From NCBI GenBank assembly GCA_002320815.1, contig DCLA01000079.1, positions 1 through 64,000 of the forward strand: 64,000 nt of DNA, given 5' to 3'. The notes under the pieces are model-generated. The model made no database searches. It had not been told where the DNA came from and was given only the letters and a program-made list of their open reading frames with translations. Positions 8,598 to 20,213 of this stretch are shown piece after piece (the stretch's first letter is position 1; each line of letters opens with the position of its first letter). The DNA comes from Myxococcales bacterium UBA1660. Lineage in GTDB: Bacteria > Myxococcota_A > Polyangia > Polyangiales > Houyiibacteriaceae. The translations under genes and the position numbers were made by a program.

Positions 8598-9704
8598 ATG
8601 GGGCGGCGCGTTTTGCTCTCGTTGGCGCTCGCCATCGGTCTGGGGGCGTGTGGGGCCAAGACCCAGCTGGCCGTCGAGGACGACGAACGGCCCGACGTCG
8701 ACGGCGGCACGGACGCTGGTTTCGATGGCGGGTTCGACGCGGCCATCCCCGAGGACATGGACATGTCGATGCCGGACGAGGGCGTCGACCTCTCCATCCC
8801 GGAAGACATGTGGACCCCGGAGTGCCCGGACTCGGTGCGCGTCTCGACCCGCGAGGCGTCGATCCCCGTCGACGTCATCTTCGTGATCGACAACTCGGGC
8901 AGCATGCTCGACGACATCGACAACATGCGGTCGAACATGGAGATCTTCTGGGAGGGGCTGGTCGAGGCGGACATCGACTCCCACGTCATCTTCGTCACCC
9001 AGGAAGGCTTCGCGCCCTTCCCGCCGCCGAGCTTCTCCGGTCGCTTCTTCCGGCTCAACGAGCGCGTCAACTCCCACGACGGGATCCTGAAGCTCCTGGC
9101 CCAGTTCTCGAACTACGAGCGCTACCTCCGGCCCGACGCCATCACCCACTTCGTGGGGATCACCGACGACGACGCCAACCGCGGCGACGCCGAGGTCTTC
9201 ATGGAGACCATGCCCGAGCTCCTGGGCCACGAGTTCACCTTCCACGCCATCGCCTCCGAGCGCATCCGCCCGACCCTCGCCAACCCGAGCGGCGCCTGCG
9301 TGCACGCCGGCGGCTACGCCTTCAGCCCCGGCTACGAGTGGAACGCGCTCGCCGAGGAGACCGGCGGCATCCAGCTCTCCATCTGCGAGGACGACTGGGC
9401 CGAGCTGCTCACGCCCCTCACCGAGCGGGTCGCCGTCCGCATCCCCATCCCCTGCGGCTACTCGCTGCCGACCCCGCCGCCGGCCGGCGTGACCTACGAC
9501 GCCGACGACTTCACCGTGCTCTACGAGAACGAAGGCGATCCCCTGCGGGTCATCCCCCAGGACGTCGGCGGCACCTGCGCGAGCGGCGGTTGGACCTACT
9601 TCGACGCCTCCCGCCGCATCGAGCTCTGCCCCGAGACCTGTGAGGAGCTGATGGCCCTCGATGGGCGCATCGAAATCGATCTCGGCTGCACCGTCCTGCC
9701 CTGA
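8598..9704 (+). CDS. vWA-domain lipoprotein
   Basis: 368 residues from ATG 8598, chosen because it places a good lipobox (ALAIGLGAC, Cys20) right at the N-terminus and has AGGGA about 11 bases upstream; an in-frame ATG at 8568 would bury the signal. A Gly/Asp-rich spacer is followed by a von Willebrand A domain: VIFVIDNSGSM carries the MIDAS DxSxS residues and HFVGITDDD the third metal-site segment. The C-terminal third has paired Cys and resembles other myxobacterial vWA lipoproteins. Expected to bind ligands in a metal-dependent way at the cell surface. A sigma-54-type promoter lies upstream, and the methyltransferase gene follows with no gap. Confidence 0.85.
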   Translation: MGRRVLLSLALAIGLGACGAKTQLAVEDDERPDVDGGTDAGFDGGFDAAIPEDMDMSMPDEGVDLSIPEDMWTPECPDSVRVSTREASIPVDVIFVIDNSGSMLDDIDNMRSNMEIFWEGLVEADIDSHVIFVTQEGFAPFPPPSFSGRFFRLNERVNSHDGILKLLAQFSNYERYLRPDAITHFVGITDDDANRGDAEVFMETMPELLGHEFTFHAIASERIRPTLANPSGACVHAGGYAFSPGYEWNALAEETGGIQLSICEDDWAELLTPLTERVAVRIPIPCGYSLPTPPPAGVTYDADDFTVLYENEGDPLRVIPQDVGGTCASGGWTYFDASRRIELCPETCEELMALDGRIEIDLGCTVLP

Positions 9705-9705
9705 C

Positions 9706-10308
9706 GTGAAGCGGAGCGCCGAAGACTTCGACGCCGCGTACTACGCGCGGCACTACGAGGACCCCGAGAGCCGCGCGTCCGACGCCGCGGCCATCGAGCG
9801 CCTGGGCGCCTTCGTCTTCCGCTACCTCGACTATCTCCACGTGGACATCGACTCCGTGCTCGACCTGGGCTGCGGGCTCGGCCACTGGAAGCCGGTGGTC
9901 GCCGCCCACGCGCCGGAGGCCAGCTACCACGGCGTCGAGTGGAGCCCGTATCTCTGCGAGAAGTTCGGGTGGGAGCGCGGCTCGGTCACCGAGTACCAGG
10001 GGAAGCCCGCGGACCTGGTGGTCTGCCAAGGGGTGCTCCAGTACCTCGACGACGCCGAGGCGACCGCGGCCCTGGAGCGCCTCCACGCCCTGACCCGCAC
10101 GGCGCTCTACCTGGAGGTGCTCACCGAGCTGGACCTGCAGGTCGCCTGCGACACCTCGCGCACCGACGGCGAGGTCTTCCTGCGGACCGGCAAGTGGTAC
10201 TGGGAGGCGCTGGCCGGGAAGTTCATCGCCGTGGGCGGCGGTCTCTTCCTGCCGACGGACACCGACGTCCCCCTCTTCGAGCTCGAGTCCCTCGACCCGC
10301 GGCTCTGA
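9706..10308 (+). CDS. SAM-dependent class I methyltransferase
   Basis: 200 residues. The Rossmann motif I is VLDLGCGLGHW, with an acidic motif II at YHGVEWSPY and motif IV as DLVVCQGVLQYL. GTG at 9706 gives MKRSAEDFDAAYYARHYEDP, a typical start for this family; an ATG at 9661 in the same frame would overlap the vWA gene by 44 bases and add unconserved sequence. The substrate cannot be told from sequence. It is followed 19 bases later by sufE on the same strand and could be cotranscribed with it. Confidence 0.8.
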   Translation: MKRSAEDFDAAYYARHYEDPESRASDAAAIERLGAFVFRYLDYLHVDIDSVLDLGCGLGHWKPVVAAHAPEASYHGVEWSPYLCEKFGWERGSVTEYQGKPADLVVCQGVLQYLDDAEATAALERLHALTRTALYLEVLTELDLQVACDTSRTDGEVFLRTGKWYWEALAGKFIAVGGGLFLPTDTDVPLFELESLDPRL

Positions 10309-10327
10309 GCGTGGTTAAGGGTTCGGT

Positions 10328-10732
10328 GTGCAGACCCTCGACGACGTCCGTGAGACCTTCGCCTTCCTCGACGACTGGACCGAGAAGTATCGGTACCTGA
10401 TCGAGCTCGGCGGTGAGCTCGAGCCCATGCCCGACGAGCTCAAGGTCGACGAGCACAAGGTGAAGGGCTGCATGAGCCAGGTGTGGCTGGTGGGCACCGT
10501 CGAAGACGGCCGCATGCAGTTCCTCGCCGACAGCGACGCCCACATCGTCCGCGGGCTGGTCGCGCTGGTCTTGATGATCTTCGGCGGGAAGACCCCGGCC
10601 GAGGCCCGCGACCTGGACGCCAAGGCGGTCCTGGCCGAGCTCGATCTCGACAAGCACCTGAGCCCCGGTCGGAGCAACGGGCTGCACTCGATGATCGGCC
10701 GCATCCAGTCCATCGCGACCGCGACGGCGTAG
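10328..10732 (+). CDS. sufE: SufE-family cysteine desulfurase activator
   Basis: 134 residues from GTG 10328, the normal length for SufE. SufE accepts persulfide sulfur from the SufS desulfurase and passes it to the SufBCD scaffold during Fe-S cluster assembly. The acceptor Cys48 sits in the family motif VKGCMSQVWL, and HIVRGLVALVLMIFGGKTP matches the conserved helix that follows. No other suf gene is in the window, so it is a stand-alone copy here. Convergent with the kinase gene at 10741, nine bases away. Confidence 0.93.
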   Translation: MQTLDDVRETFAFLDDWTEKYRYLIELGGELEPMPDELKVDEHKVKGCMSQVWLVGTVEDGRMQFLADSDAHIVRGLVALVLMIFGGKTPAEARDLDAKAVLAELDLDKHLSPGRSNGLHSMIGRIQSIATATA

Positions 10733-10740
10733 CGGCGCGT

Positions 10741-12432
10741 TCAGAGCGCGTCGAGGAGCTGACGTAGGCGCCGCTCTTCGTCGCGGTTGGCCCTCTGCAT
10801 CCGCCGCTCGATCACCGGGCGCATCTCCGCCTCCGAGTAGTGCGCGGCGATGAGCCGTCGCGCCATCCCGCGCAGCCGATCGGTGTTGGCCATGGCGGCC
10901 TCGACGAGGTGCGCCTTCATCGCGCCATCGGTCTTGGTGCTCGGGTCGAGCTGCAGGGCCTCGGTGTACTCGCCGAGCATGTCGGTGAGCGCTCGGTCGT
11001 TGCCGTAGGAGCGGCCGAGGAGCAGGTGCGGCCGCGGGTCCTCCGGATGGGCTCGGGCGTAGCGGGCGAGCTGACCTTCCATCGAGCGCGGCAGTCGCCG
11101 GTCGCGAGCGGCGAGCCGCGCGTGGGCGGCGCGGAGCTCGTCGGGGAGCTCCCCCTGCCAGGCGGCGGTCCCCGTCGTGGGCGCGGCCATCGCCGCGGCA
11201 GGCGTCGGGGTCGCGGTCCTCGTCGTGGGGGCGGGCTCGGCGGCGGGCTCCGCCGGGTCTTCGGTGTCCCCGGGGCCTGCGATCGTGGCGGGCGGCGGCG
11301 CCGGGGTCGCGACCACCGGGGGCTCGTCGTCGCCGCCGGCCATCGAGAACCCCAGCCCCAGCACCACGAGGAGGCCCCCGACGCCAGCGGCGATCCAGAC
11401 CCCGCGCGGGACCTGCTTGCCGGCCTCGACCAGGGTGCCCACCGCGTGGCGGCCGCTGGGAACGGTCATCGCAGGCGGCCGCGCGCTCATCCCCGGCGTG
11501 GGGTTCGACGAGCGATCGACCGGGAGCGGCACCTGCTCGAAGGCGCGCAGCATCGCAGCGGCGTCCTCGAAGCGCTCCGCCTTCTCCTTGGCCAGCCCGC
11601 GCACCAAGAAGGCATCGAGCTCGGGCGGCACCGTGAGGTAACCCGCCAAGCGCGAGAGCGGGGGTGGCTCTTCCATCAGGTGCGCGCGCAGCAGCGCGGT
11701 GGGCTCCCGATGATCGAAGGGCCGCCGGCCGGCGAGCATCTCGTAGAGGATCAGGGCCGCGGCGTAGGTGTCCGACGCCGGCACCGCGCCTTCCCCGGAG
11801 GCCTGCTCCGGAGCCATGTAGGCGGGCGTGCCCAGGATGGCGCCCGCGCGGGTGAGCTGGGGACCGCCGCGCTGATCGTCCTCGCCGAAGCGCGCCAGGC
11901 CGAAGTCGAGCACCTGCACGTGCAGGGACCCGTCGCCCAGGAAGCGCACCATCACGTTCGACGGCTTCAGGTCCCGATGGACCAGCCCGGTCGAGTGTGC
12001 GTGGGCCACGCCGCGGAGGAGCTGCCGGAAGACCTCGTAGGCCTGGGCCGGGGTAGGGCGGTTGGACTCCAGCGCCTTGGCCAGGTCGTCGCCGGGCGCG
12101 AGCTCCATGACCAGGAACGGGGTGTCGCCGTCGAGCCCGTAGTCGTTGACGGCGACGATGTTCGGGTGGTGCAGCGCCGAGAGGGTCTTCGCCTCGCGCT
12201 CGAAGCGCTTGCGGATCGCCTCGCGGCCGGCGAGCTCGTCGATGAGGACCTTGAGCGCCACCTTGCGGCCCAGGGTGAGGTGCTCGGCCAGGAAGATGCT
12301 CCCCATGCCGCCCTCGCCGAGCGCGCTCAAGATCCGATAGCGCCCCGCGACCTGTCGCCCGACCCAGGGATCGGAGGTCGTCGCGTCGCGATCGACGAGC
12401 CGCTGCGGTTTCACCGTGGGCCTTTCGACCAT
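10741..12432 (-). CDS. Transmembrane Ser/Thr protein kinase
   Basis: 563 residues from ATG 12432; a TTG at 12468 would add 12 unconserved residues. Kinase domain about 30-300: GEGGMGSIF loop, Lys61 in VALKVL, HRDLKPSN with Asp154, DFG at 176-178, YMAPEQ. A Pro-rich linker with MSARPP leads to one membrane helix (about 344-365), then a Thr/Pro/Ala-rich spacer and an alpha-helical C-terminal domain of about 130 residues. That domain is related to the one at the end of the kinase at 25387-27069 (shared DPRP..LL, EA..DPS, AN.D..RRLR.LL), so the two kinases are paralogues. All catalytic residues are present, so it should be active. Confidence 0.93.
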   Translation of the reverse strand: MVERPTVKPQRLVDRDATTSDPWVGRQVAGRYRILSALGEGGMGSIFLAEHLTLGRKVALKVLIDELAGREAIRKRFEREAKTLSALHHPNIVAVNDYGLDGDTPFLVMELAPGDDLAKALESNRPTPAQAYEVFRQLLRGVAHAHSTGLVHRDLKPSNVMVRFLGDGSLHVQVLDFGLARFGEDDQRGGPQLTRAGAILGTPAYMAPEQASGEGAVPASDTYAAALILYEMLAGRRPFDHREPTALLRAHLMEEPPPLSRLAGYLTVPPELDAFLVRGLAKEKAERFEDAAAMLRAFEQVPLPVDRSSNPTPGMSARPPAMTVPSGRHAVGTLVEAGKQVPRGVWIAAGVGGLLVVLGLGFSMAGGDDEPPVVATPAPPPATIAGPGDTEDPAEPAAEPAPTTRTATPTPAAAMAAPTTGTAAWQGELPDELRAAHARLAARDRRLPRSMEGQLARYARAHPEDPRPHLLLGRSYGNDRALTDMLGEYTEALQLDPSTKTDGAMKAHLVEAAMANTDRLRGMARRLIAAHYSEAEMRPVIERRMQRANRDEERRLRQLLDAL

Positions 12433-12474
12433 CGGCGGGATGATCGGCGACCGAGCGCCTCGATGCAAGGACGG

Positions 12475-14100
<1,626 letters not shown>

Positions 14101-14129
14101 GGTGCTCCCTCTACCACGAGGGGCGGGGC

Positions 14130-14909
14130 TCAGCGGCTGGCGATGCGGATGATCCGGTCCACCAGCGAGGGGACCACGCCGTCGAGGGCGTGGAGCGCGC
14201 GGCTCCCGACGTCGACCAGGAGCAGCCAGCGACGGCCCTCGAGCTGCTTCAGGGTGGCGGCGACGATCTCCTCGGCGCCGTAGAGCTTCGAGAGCCGGTA
14301 CACCGGCGGTCGTCGGGGCAGGTCGCGGACCATCGGCGTGTCCCCCGGCGGCGGGCAGAGGACCTTCACGTCCACCTTCGAGCCCACGAGCTCGTCGCGC
14401 AGGGCCTGGGCGAAGCCGACCACCGCGAACTTGCTCGCGGAGTAACCGGCGAGCTCGGGGAAGCCACGGAGCCCGGCGACACTGGCGGTGAGCATCAGGG
14501 TCGCGCGGCCGCCGCTCACCGCGCGGAGCTGCGGCAAGAGCGCCTGCGTCACGTGGACCGAGCCCAGGTAGTTCACCTGGATCATGAGCGCGTGGTCGGC
14601 GGCGCTGACCTCGGTGGCGGGGCCGGTGCGGAGCACACCGGCGCAGTGGATCACGTGGGCCACGGAGCCGAGCTCGCGGCGGGTGGTCTCGGCGGCGCGC
14701 TGGACCGAGGCCTCGTCGGTGACGTCGACCTCGACCACGAGGGTGCGCGCGCCGGGGATCGACGCCGCGGTCGCCCGGGCGCCTTCGACCTCTCGGTCCC
14801 AGAGCGCGAGGGGTTCGCCCCGCTCCGCCAGGCGGCGCGCGAACTCGCGGCCGAAGCCGCTGGCCGCGCCGGTGATGACCCAGGTCCCCTTCGCCAACGC
14901 TCGCCTCAT
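14130..14909 (-). CDS. Short-chain dehydrogenase/reductase
   Basis: 259 residues, classical SDR. The NAD(P) motif TGAASGFG is at residues 13-20; an Asp in VEVDVTDEAS contacts the adenine; HCAGVL is the NNAG equivalent; catalytic Ser is in LTASVAG and Tyr/Lys in YSASK. The cofactor loop and the long hydrophobic C-terminus (HALDGVVPSLVDRIIR) resemble membrane-associated lipid or retinol-type SDRs, but the substrate is not identifiable. It starts 26 bases from hemB in divergent orientation and is followed by pgm on the same strand. Confidence 0.9.
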   Translation of the reverse strand: MRRALAKGTWVITGAASGFGREFARRLAERGEPLALWDREVEGARATAASIPGARTLVVEVDVTDEASVQRAAETTRRELGSVAHVIHCAGVLRTGPATEVSAADHALMIQVNYLGSVHVTQALLPQLRAVSGGRATLMLTASVAGLRGFPELAGYSASKFAVVGFAQALRDELVGSKVDVKVLCPPPGDTPMVRDLPRRPPVYRLSKLYGAEEIVAATLKQLEGRRWLLLVDVGSRALHALDGVVPSLVDRIIRIASR

Positions 14910-14935
14910 GGGGCGCCATCATACATGCTCCGGCC

Positions 14936-15922
<987 letters not shown>

Positions 15923-15989
15923 GAGCGGGTCGAGAAGCACCGATAGTACGACCCCCGGGCCGAGACCCTGATATCCTGCGAGAACCGCG

Positions 15990-18008
15990 ATGAGGAACAT
16001 CGCCTTCTCCGAACGCTATCAGTCTCTCGGGAAGCTCCACGCCGGGCCCGGGGTCGCGTTCTACGAAGGGGTCGACCACGAGGCGAACCAGCACGTGACC
16101 CTCCTGGTCGCCGAAGGCGAGACCTCGCTGAGTCACCGAGTGCTCATGGCTCGGCGGGCTCAGGTGCTCGGCGCCATGACGCACCGAGGCTTCCTCCGGC
16201 TCCTCGCCGACGAGTCGGGGGCCGCCCGGCCCTTCTTGGTTCTCGAGAAGCTCGTGGGCCGACCCTTCGAGACCTGGGCCGGGGAGCACCGCGCGCGGGC
16301 GGCGACGGCGAAGCAGATCCTGCGGGAGCTCGCCAGCGCGCTCGAGGCGCTCCACGCGACGGGGCACCTGCACGGCGAGCTCGCGCCCCACGACCTCTGG
16401 GTTCGCGGTCTGGGCAAACACGTGGCGCCCACCCTCGTGGGCCTGGGCCGTTGCCTCCCGATGACGCCGGACGCCTTCGCGGTGGAGGAGGCCGAGCCGC
16501 CACCCGATCCCTACCTGGCCCCCGAGCTCTTCGCCGGGGAGCGCCCGACCGTGCGGACGGACCTCTACGCGATCGGCGCGGTCGTCTATCGGTACCTCAC
16601 GGGGCGACCTCCGATCGACCTGGGCACGGACACCGCCGCGGACACGGCGGCGGCGCGGATCCGGACCCAGCGACCGGAGATGTCCTTGGTGCCGCGGGCC
16701 TTCCGCGGGATCCTCGAACGGCTCCTGGCCAAGAGCCCCAGCGAGCGCTTCGGCTCCGCCACGGAACTCAAGCGCGCCATCGACGCTTGGCGCGAGGAGC
16801 CGGGGATCGGCGGCCTCGGGCCCGGTGACGCGATCGGCCAGTACGTCATCCAGACCGCCCTCGGCGAGGGCGGCTTCGGGGTCACCGTGCTGGCCCGCGA
16901 CGAGACGCTCCAGCGCGACGTGGCCATCAAGGTCCTCCATCGCGGCGACGCGGAGGACCTGTTGACCGAGGCCCGGGCCATGGCGCGGGTGAGTCACCCC
17001 AACGTCGCGACCATCTACGGCTACGGCAAGCACGAGGGGAACGCCTACCTGGTGATGCAGTACCTCCCCGGTGAGCCGCTCTCGCGGATGCTGGAGACCG
17101 CCGACGAGCCCCTCGGGACCACGGAGCTCATCACGATCCTCGACGCGACGGCCATGGGGGTCGAAGCCATCCACGAGGTGGGGCTGGTCCACGGGGACTT
17201 GAAGCCGGACAACATCGTGGTGGGCCCCGCCTTCCGCATCGGGGTGACCGACTTCGGCCTGGTCCAGGCCGTCGACCACTTCGCCGAAGTGACCAGCCGC
17301 ATCGAGGGGACCCCGGCCTATCTGGCGCCGGAGCGGATCCGAGGTCGGGTGCTCCCATCCCTCGCCCACCGCATCGACGTCTATGCGCTGGGGATCCTGG
17401 CCTACGAGCTGGTGACCGGCGTGCCGCCCTTCCAGGACTCCGACCGGGCCCTGGTCATGCAACGGCACCTGCATGCGCCGGTCACCGCGCCGAGCGCGAT
17501 CGCCGGTCGGCTGGAGGCCCTGGACCCGGTGATCCTGCGCGCCCTCCAGAAGGACCCCAAGCGGCGCACCCCCGACGTGGCCACCTTCCGCCGCGAGCTC
17601 CGGGAGGCCCTGGCCTCGGAGGACGAGGACGCGCTTCCGGGCCTGCGGATCCTGCTGGTCGACCCCGACCGCGAGGAGCGGACCGCGGTCGTCCAGCTCA
17701 TCGAACGCCTGGTGCCGGGGGCCCACGTGGCTCAGGCGGCCATCGGGAGCGCGGCGCTGAAGCGCGCGACTCGCCGGCGACCGGATCTCCTGCTCCTCGA
17801 GCTCACGATGCCGGACATGAACGGAGTGGAGCTCCTCGCCGAGCTGCGCAGCGCGCTCGACGACCCTCCGCCCGTGGTCGTGCTCACGCGGGCGGGTTCG
17901 GCAGCCGATTGGCCCCTCCTGCGCGGCCTCGGCGCCCGGGCCTTCATGCCCAAGCCCGTCGACGACGAGATCTTCGCGCTGGTCGTCGAACGCCTCCTCG
18001 GCCGCTGA
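15990..18008 (+). CDS. Pseudokinase-kinase-receiver triple fusion
   Basis: 672 residues. Module 1 (about 8-270) has the protein-kinase fold but lost its catalytic parts: the HRD loop reads HGELAPHD (near 128), DFG is replaced by GLGRC, and no VAIK lysine is seen. Module 2 (about 283-545) is intact: GEGGFG loop at 292, Lys314 in VAIKVL, HGDLKPDN with Asp403, DFG at 421-423, YLAPER. Module 3 (552-672) is a CheY-like receiver with acidic pair (VDPD), Thr in VVLTR and Lys in MPKPVDD, but the phospho-acceptor position in LLLLELTMPD is Glu604 instead of Asp. No membrane helix is seen, so it is probably cytoplasmic. ATG at 15990 fits; hemB lies upstream on the same strand with 67 bases between. Confidence 0.9.
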   Translation: MRNIAFSERYQSLGKLHAGPGVAFYEGVDHEANQHVTLLVAEGETSLSHRVLMARRAQVLGAMTHRGFLRLLADESGAARPFLVLEKLVGRPFETWAGEHRARAATAKQILRELASALEALHATGHLHGELAPHDLWVRGLGKHVAPTLVGLGRCLPMTPDAFAVEEAEPPPDPYLAPELFAGERPTVRTDLYAIGAVVYRYLTGRPPIDLGTDTAADTAAARIRTQRPEMSLVPRAFRGILERLLAKSPSERFGSATELKRAIDAWREEPGIGGLGPGDAIGQYVIQTALGEGGFGVTVLARDETLQRDVAIKVLHRGDAEDLLTEARAMARVSHPNVATIYGYGKHEGNAYLVMQYLPGEPLSRMLETADEPLGTTELITILDATAMGVEAIHEVGLVHGDLKPDNIVVGPAFRIGVTDFGLVQAVDHFAEVTSRIEGTPAYLAPERIRGRVLPSLAHRIDVYALGILAYELVTGVPPFQDSDRALVMQRHLHAPVTAPSAIAGRLEALDPVILRALQKDPKRRTPDVATFRRELREALASEDEDALPGLRILLVDPDREERTAVVQLIERLVPGAHVAQAAIGSAALKRATRRRPDLLLLELTMPDMNGVELLAELRSALDDPPPVVVLTRAGSAADWPLLRGLGARAFMPKPVDDEIFALVVERLLGR

Positions 18009-18010
18009 CC

Positions 18011-18100
18011 CCCCCCAGGAACCAACTTGCCCCCCCAGGAACCAACTTGCCTTGGGGACGCACTTGCCAACTTGCCTTGGGGACGCACTTGCCAACTTGC
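18011..18100. repeat. Two nested tandem duplications downstream of the fusion kinase
   Basis: Two exact copies of the 20-mer CCCCCCAGGAACCAACTTGC (18011-18030, 18031-18050) are followed directly by two exact copies of a 25-mer (18051-18075, 18076-18100) that starts CTTGGGGACG and also ends in AACTTGC. The shared AACTTGC end suggests successive slippage or a dispersed element unit. It lies two bases after the kinase stop. Confidence 0.9.
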
Positions 18101-18640
18101 GCACCTCGACCGTCTCCCGGCCCTCGGCAGGGTCCTCGTCGTGAGGAACCTCTCGCCGTGACGCAAGGGCACGAACCCTTCCCCTCGAGAACCACCGCCA
18201 GGTGGCACCAGTGATGTACCGCACGCGCCGCCACGGCCCCGTCAGGGGCGTCGACGGGCCGGCCACCTCGTGCCCGTCAACGATCGCACGCCACCCAATG
18301 CTCCGATATCATTGAGCAAAAGCGCGCGTACCGCGGATGGGGGACCCGGCCAGTGCAGGGCGCGACGAGCTGTCGAGGTGTGCGGATAGGCCCAGGCGCC
18401 ACAAAAGCCTCATGATCTCAGCGGTTTACGACGCCGCGAGACCGTGTGGCGCGACCATTGCAAAGCGCCACGCCGCAATCCGTTCCTTCGATGGGCACGT
18501 GCGATCCATGACGTGCTCATCGCCCTGCGGCCCTCGCCGCCGGTGGCCCGCCCGAGCCAAGGCAATTGACACATCGGGCGCATCTGACAGAGAAGACGCC
18601 CCCTCGCGCCCGTAATGGTGCGCGCCCTCGGAGAACATTC
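18101..18640. other. Intergenic region, no gene seen
   Basis: About 540 bases with slightly lower GC. No convincing reading frame, tRNA or structured RNA is recognised. A TTGACA at 18566-18571 matches a -35 box but has no good -10 partner at 16-18 bases. The region presumably contains the promoter of the gene starting at 18641. Confidence 0.5.
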
Positions 18641-20095
18641 GTGAAGCACGTATCTTTCCTTTTCGCTTCGTTGCTCTTGCTGGTCGGCCAGAGCGTGTAC
18701 GCGCAGGCTCCCGACGCGGAGCCCGAGCCCGAGGTCTCCGACGAGGAGCCGCTGGACGAGCAGATCGAAGAGGAGCTGGACGAGGAGGCCGAGGAAGCGG
18801 ACGACCCCGGTGAGCCCGGCGGTCGCGGTCCGGCGCAGGACCCCCTCCCCGAGGACCCCACCCCGGAGCCCGGCCCGAACATCGTGCACGAGGCCGAGGT
18901 CGGCGGCTCCCTGGGCCAGACGGTCTCCACGCCGGACGATGCCGTCCTCTCCGACGAGGTGGTCGAGGAGGCGGCCGAGGAGGCGGCCGCCGAGGAAACC
19001 CGGGCCGACGTCGCCGAGGAGATCGCCGACGGCGAGACCAGCGAGAACGAGGCGTCCACCGCCGACCGTCTCGCGCAGGCCAACCCGAACTCGGGTCTTC
19101 CCTGGGCGCTTCCCATCACCTGGACCCAGAGCCTCTCGGCGGGAACGCTCAGCCGGGGCCGGGACCTGACCTACAACCCCACCTACGCCTGGAACTTCAC
19201 CGCGGTCCCCCGCTGGAACTTCGACAACGGCCTCTCGCTGGGCCTGCTCCAGAGCGTGGACATCGAGCTCACCCAGTCCGATTTCACCACCGGTGAGCGT
19301 CAGCTCTGGTGGGGCGACACCCGGCTCGACGCGACCTACACCCTCCCCTGGAAGCCCGGCGGGACGCTGATCATTCCCTCGCTGCTCATCTCCGCCCCGA
19401 CCAGCCTCATCTCCCGCGCGGCCGGTCGCTACCTGGGCCTCGGTGGCCGCCTCCTCCTCATCAAGCCGATCCCCATCCTCGGCGGCCTCATCCTCGGCGG
19501 CGGTGTGAGCTACACCGGCTGGATCGCGGGTAGCTACGGGGGTAGCCGCCCGGACTCCCCGTTCCGCTGCAATGTCGTCAACGAGAACAACTCCGGCGAC
19601 TCGAACTCCGCGGACTGTCCGATCGTCGGCGGTCCCACCAACGTGCAGCACGTCCTGAGCGCCGGTCTCTTCGGTACCCTGATCCCCGCCGCCGGCTGGC
19701 AGATCAACCTCAGCATCACCGGAATCTGGAACATCGCGGCGGGCACGGGCACCGACTGCGTGAACATCGACAGCGGGCTCGTGTGCCTCGACGACAACAG
19801 CCCCTCGCACGTCCGGACCCTGACGAGCTTCGGCTTCAGCTTCGGCTACGACATCACGACCTACATGACGCTCAGCCTCGGGTACTCGACTCTCGCGTTC
19901 CACCCGGACAGCGAGGGTGAGGAGAGCGAGGGGCTCCCCATCGAGAACCCCTTCTACAACGAGAACAGCCAGCTCACCCTCTCGCTCCAGTTCCGCGTCG
20001 ACGGTCTGGTCGTGCACCGCATGGCCAAGAACGCCGAGGCCGAGGCCGCCGCCGAGGAGGCCGCCAACGACGCCCTCCGCGCCGTCGCCTTCTGA
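18641..20095 (+). CDS. Outer-membrane beta-barrel-like protein with acidic N-terminal region
   Basis: 484 residues from GTG 18641 (GGAG about nine bases upstream); this start opens a perfect signal peptide (VSFLFASLLLLVGQSVYA, cut before QAP). Residues about 25-140 are extremely rich in Glu, Asp, Pro and Ala and probably disordered. From about 150 the sequence alternates strands with aromatic girdles (WNFTAVPRWNFDNGLSLG, YTLPWKPGGTLIIPSLL) typical of porin or transporter-like barrels. Two Cys pairs are present in loops. A strong hairpin follows the stop. No family can be named with confidence. Confidence 0.75.
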   Translation: MKHVSFLFASLLLLVGQSVYAQAPDAEPEPEVSDEEPLDEQIEEELDEEAEEADDPGEPGGRGPAQDPLPEDPTPEPGPNIVHEAEVGGSLGQTVSTPDDAVLSDEVVEEAAEEAAAEETRADVAEEIADGETSENEASTADRLAQANPNSGLPWALPITWTQSLSAGTLSRGRDLTYNPTYAWNFTAVPRWNFDNGLSLGLLQSVDIELTQSDFTTGERQLWWGDTRLDATYTLPWKPGGTLIIPSLLISAPTSLISRAAGRYLGLGGRLLLIKPIPILGGLILGGGVSYTGWIAGSYGGSRPDSPFRCNVVNENNSGDSNSADCPIVGGPTNVQHVLSAGLFGTLIPAAGWQINLSITGIWNIAAGTGTDCVNIDSGLVCLDDNSPSHVRTLTSFGFSFGYDITTYMTLSLGYSTLAFHPDSEGEESEGLPIENPFYNENSQLTLSLQFRVDGLVVHRMAKNAEAEAAAEEAANDALRAVAF

Positions 20096-20115
20096 GCTCG
20101 GTCGCTCTCGACCCT

Positions 20116-20151
20116 TCGAGGCCCGCGTCGCGCCTGCGCCGCGGGCCTCGA
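20116..20151 (+). terminator. GC-rich hairpin, probable terminator
   Basis: Perfect 12-bp stem: TCGAGGCCCGCG at 20116-20127 pairs with CGCGGGCCTCGA at 20140-20151 around a 12-base loop. It begins 20 bases after the stop of the outer-membrane protein gene. No U-tract follows, so it is a structural terminator candidate at best. Confidence 0.55.
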
Positions 20152-20213
20152 CGCGTCCGGGGCGCGCGGAACCCTCGACGGGCGGACGCGCCCCGGGGCA
20201 TCCTCCGGGCGAC

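Noticed and set aside
18011..18100. CRISPR array
   Set aside because: Only two copies each of two different units without spacers, and no cas gene in the window.
18566..18571. TTGACA as promoter of the outer-membrane protein
   Set aside because: No acceptable -10 hexamer at 16-18 bases distance.
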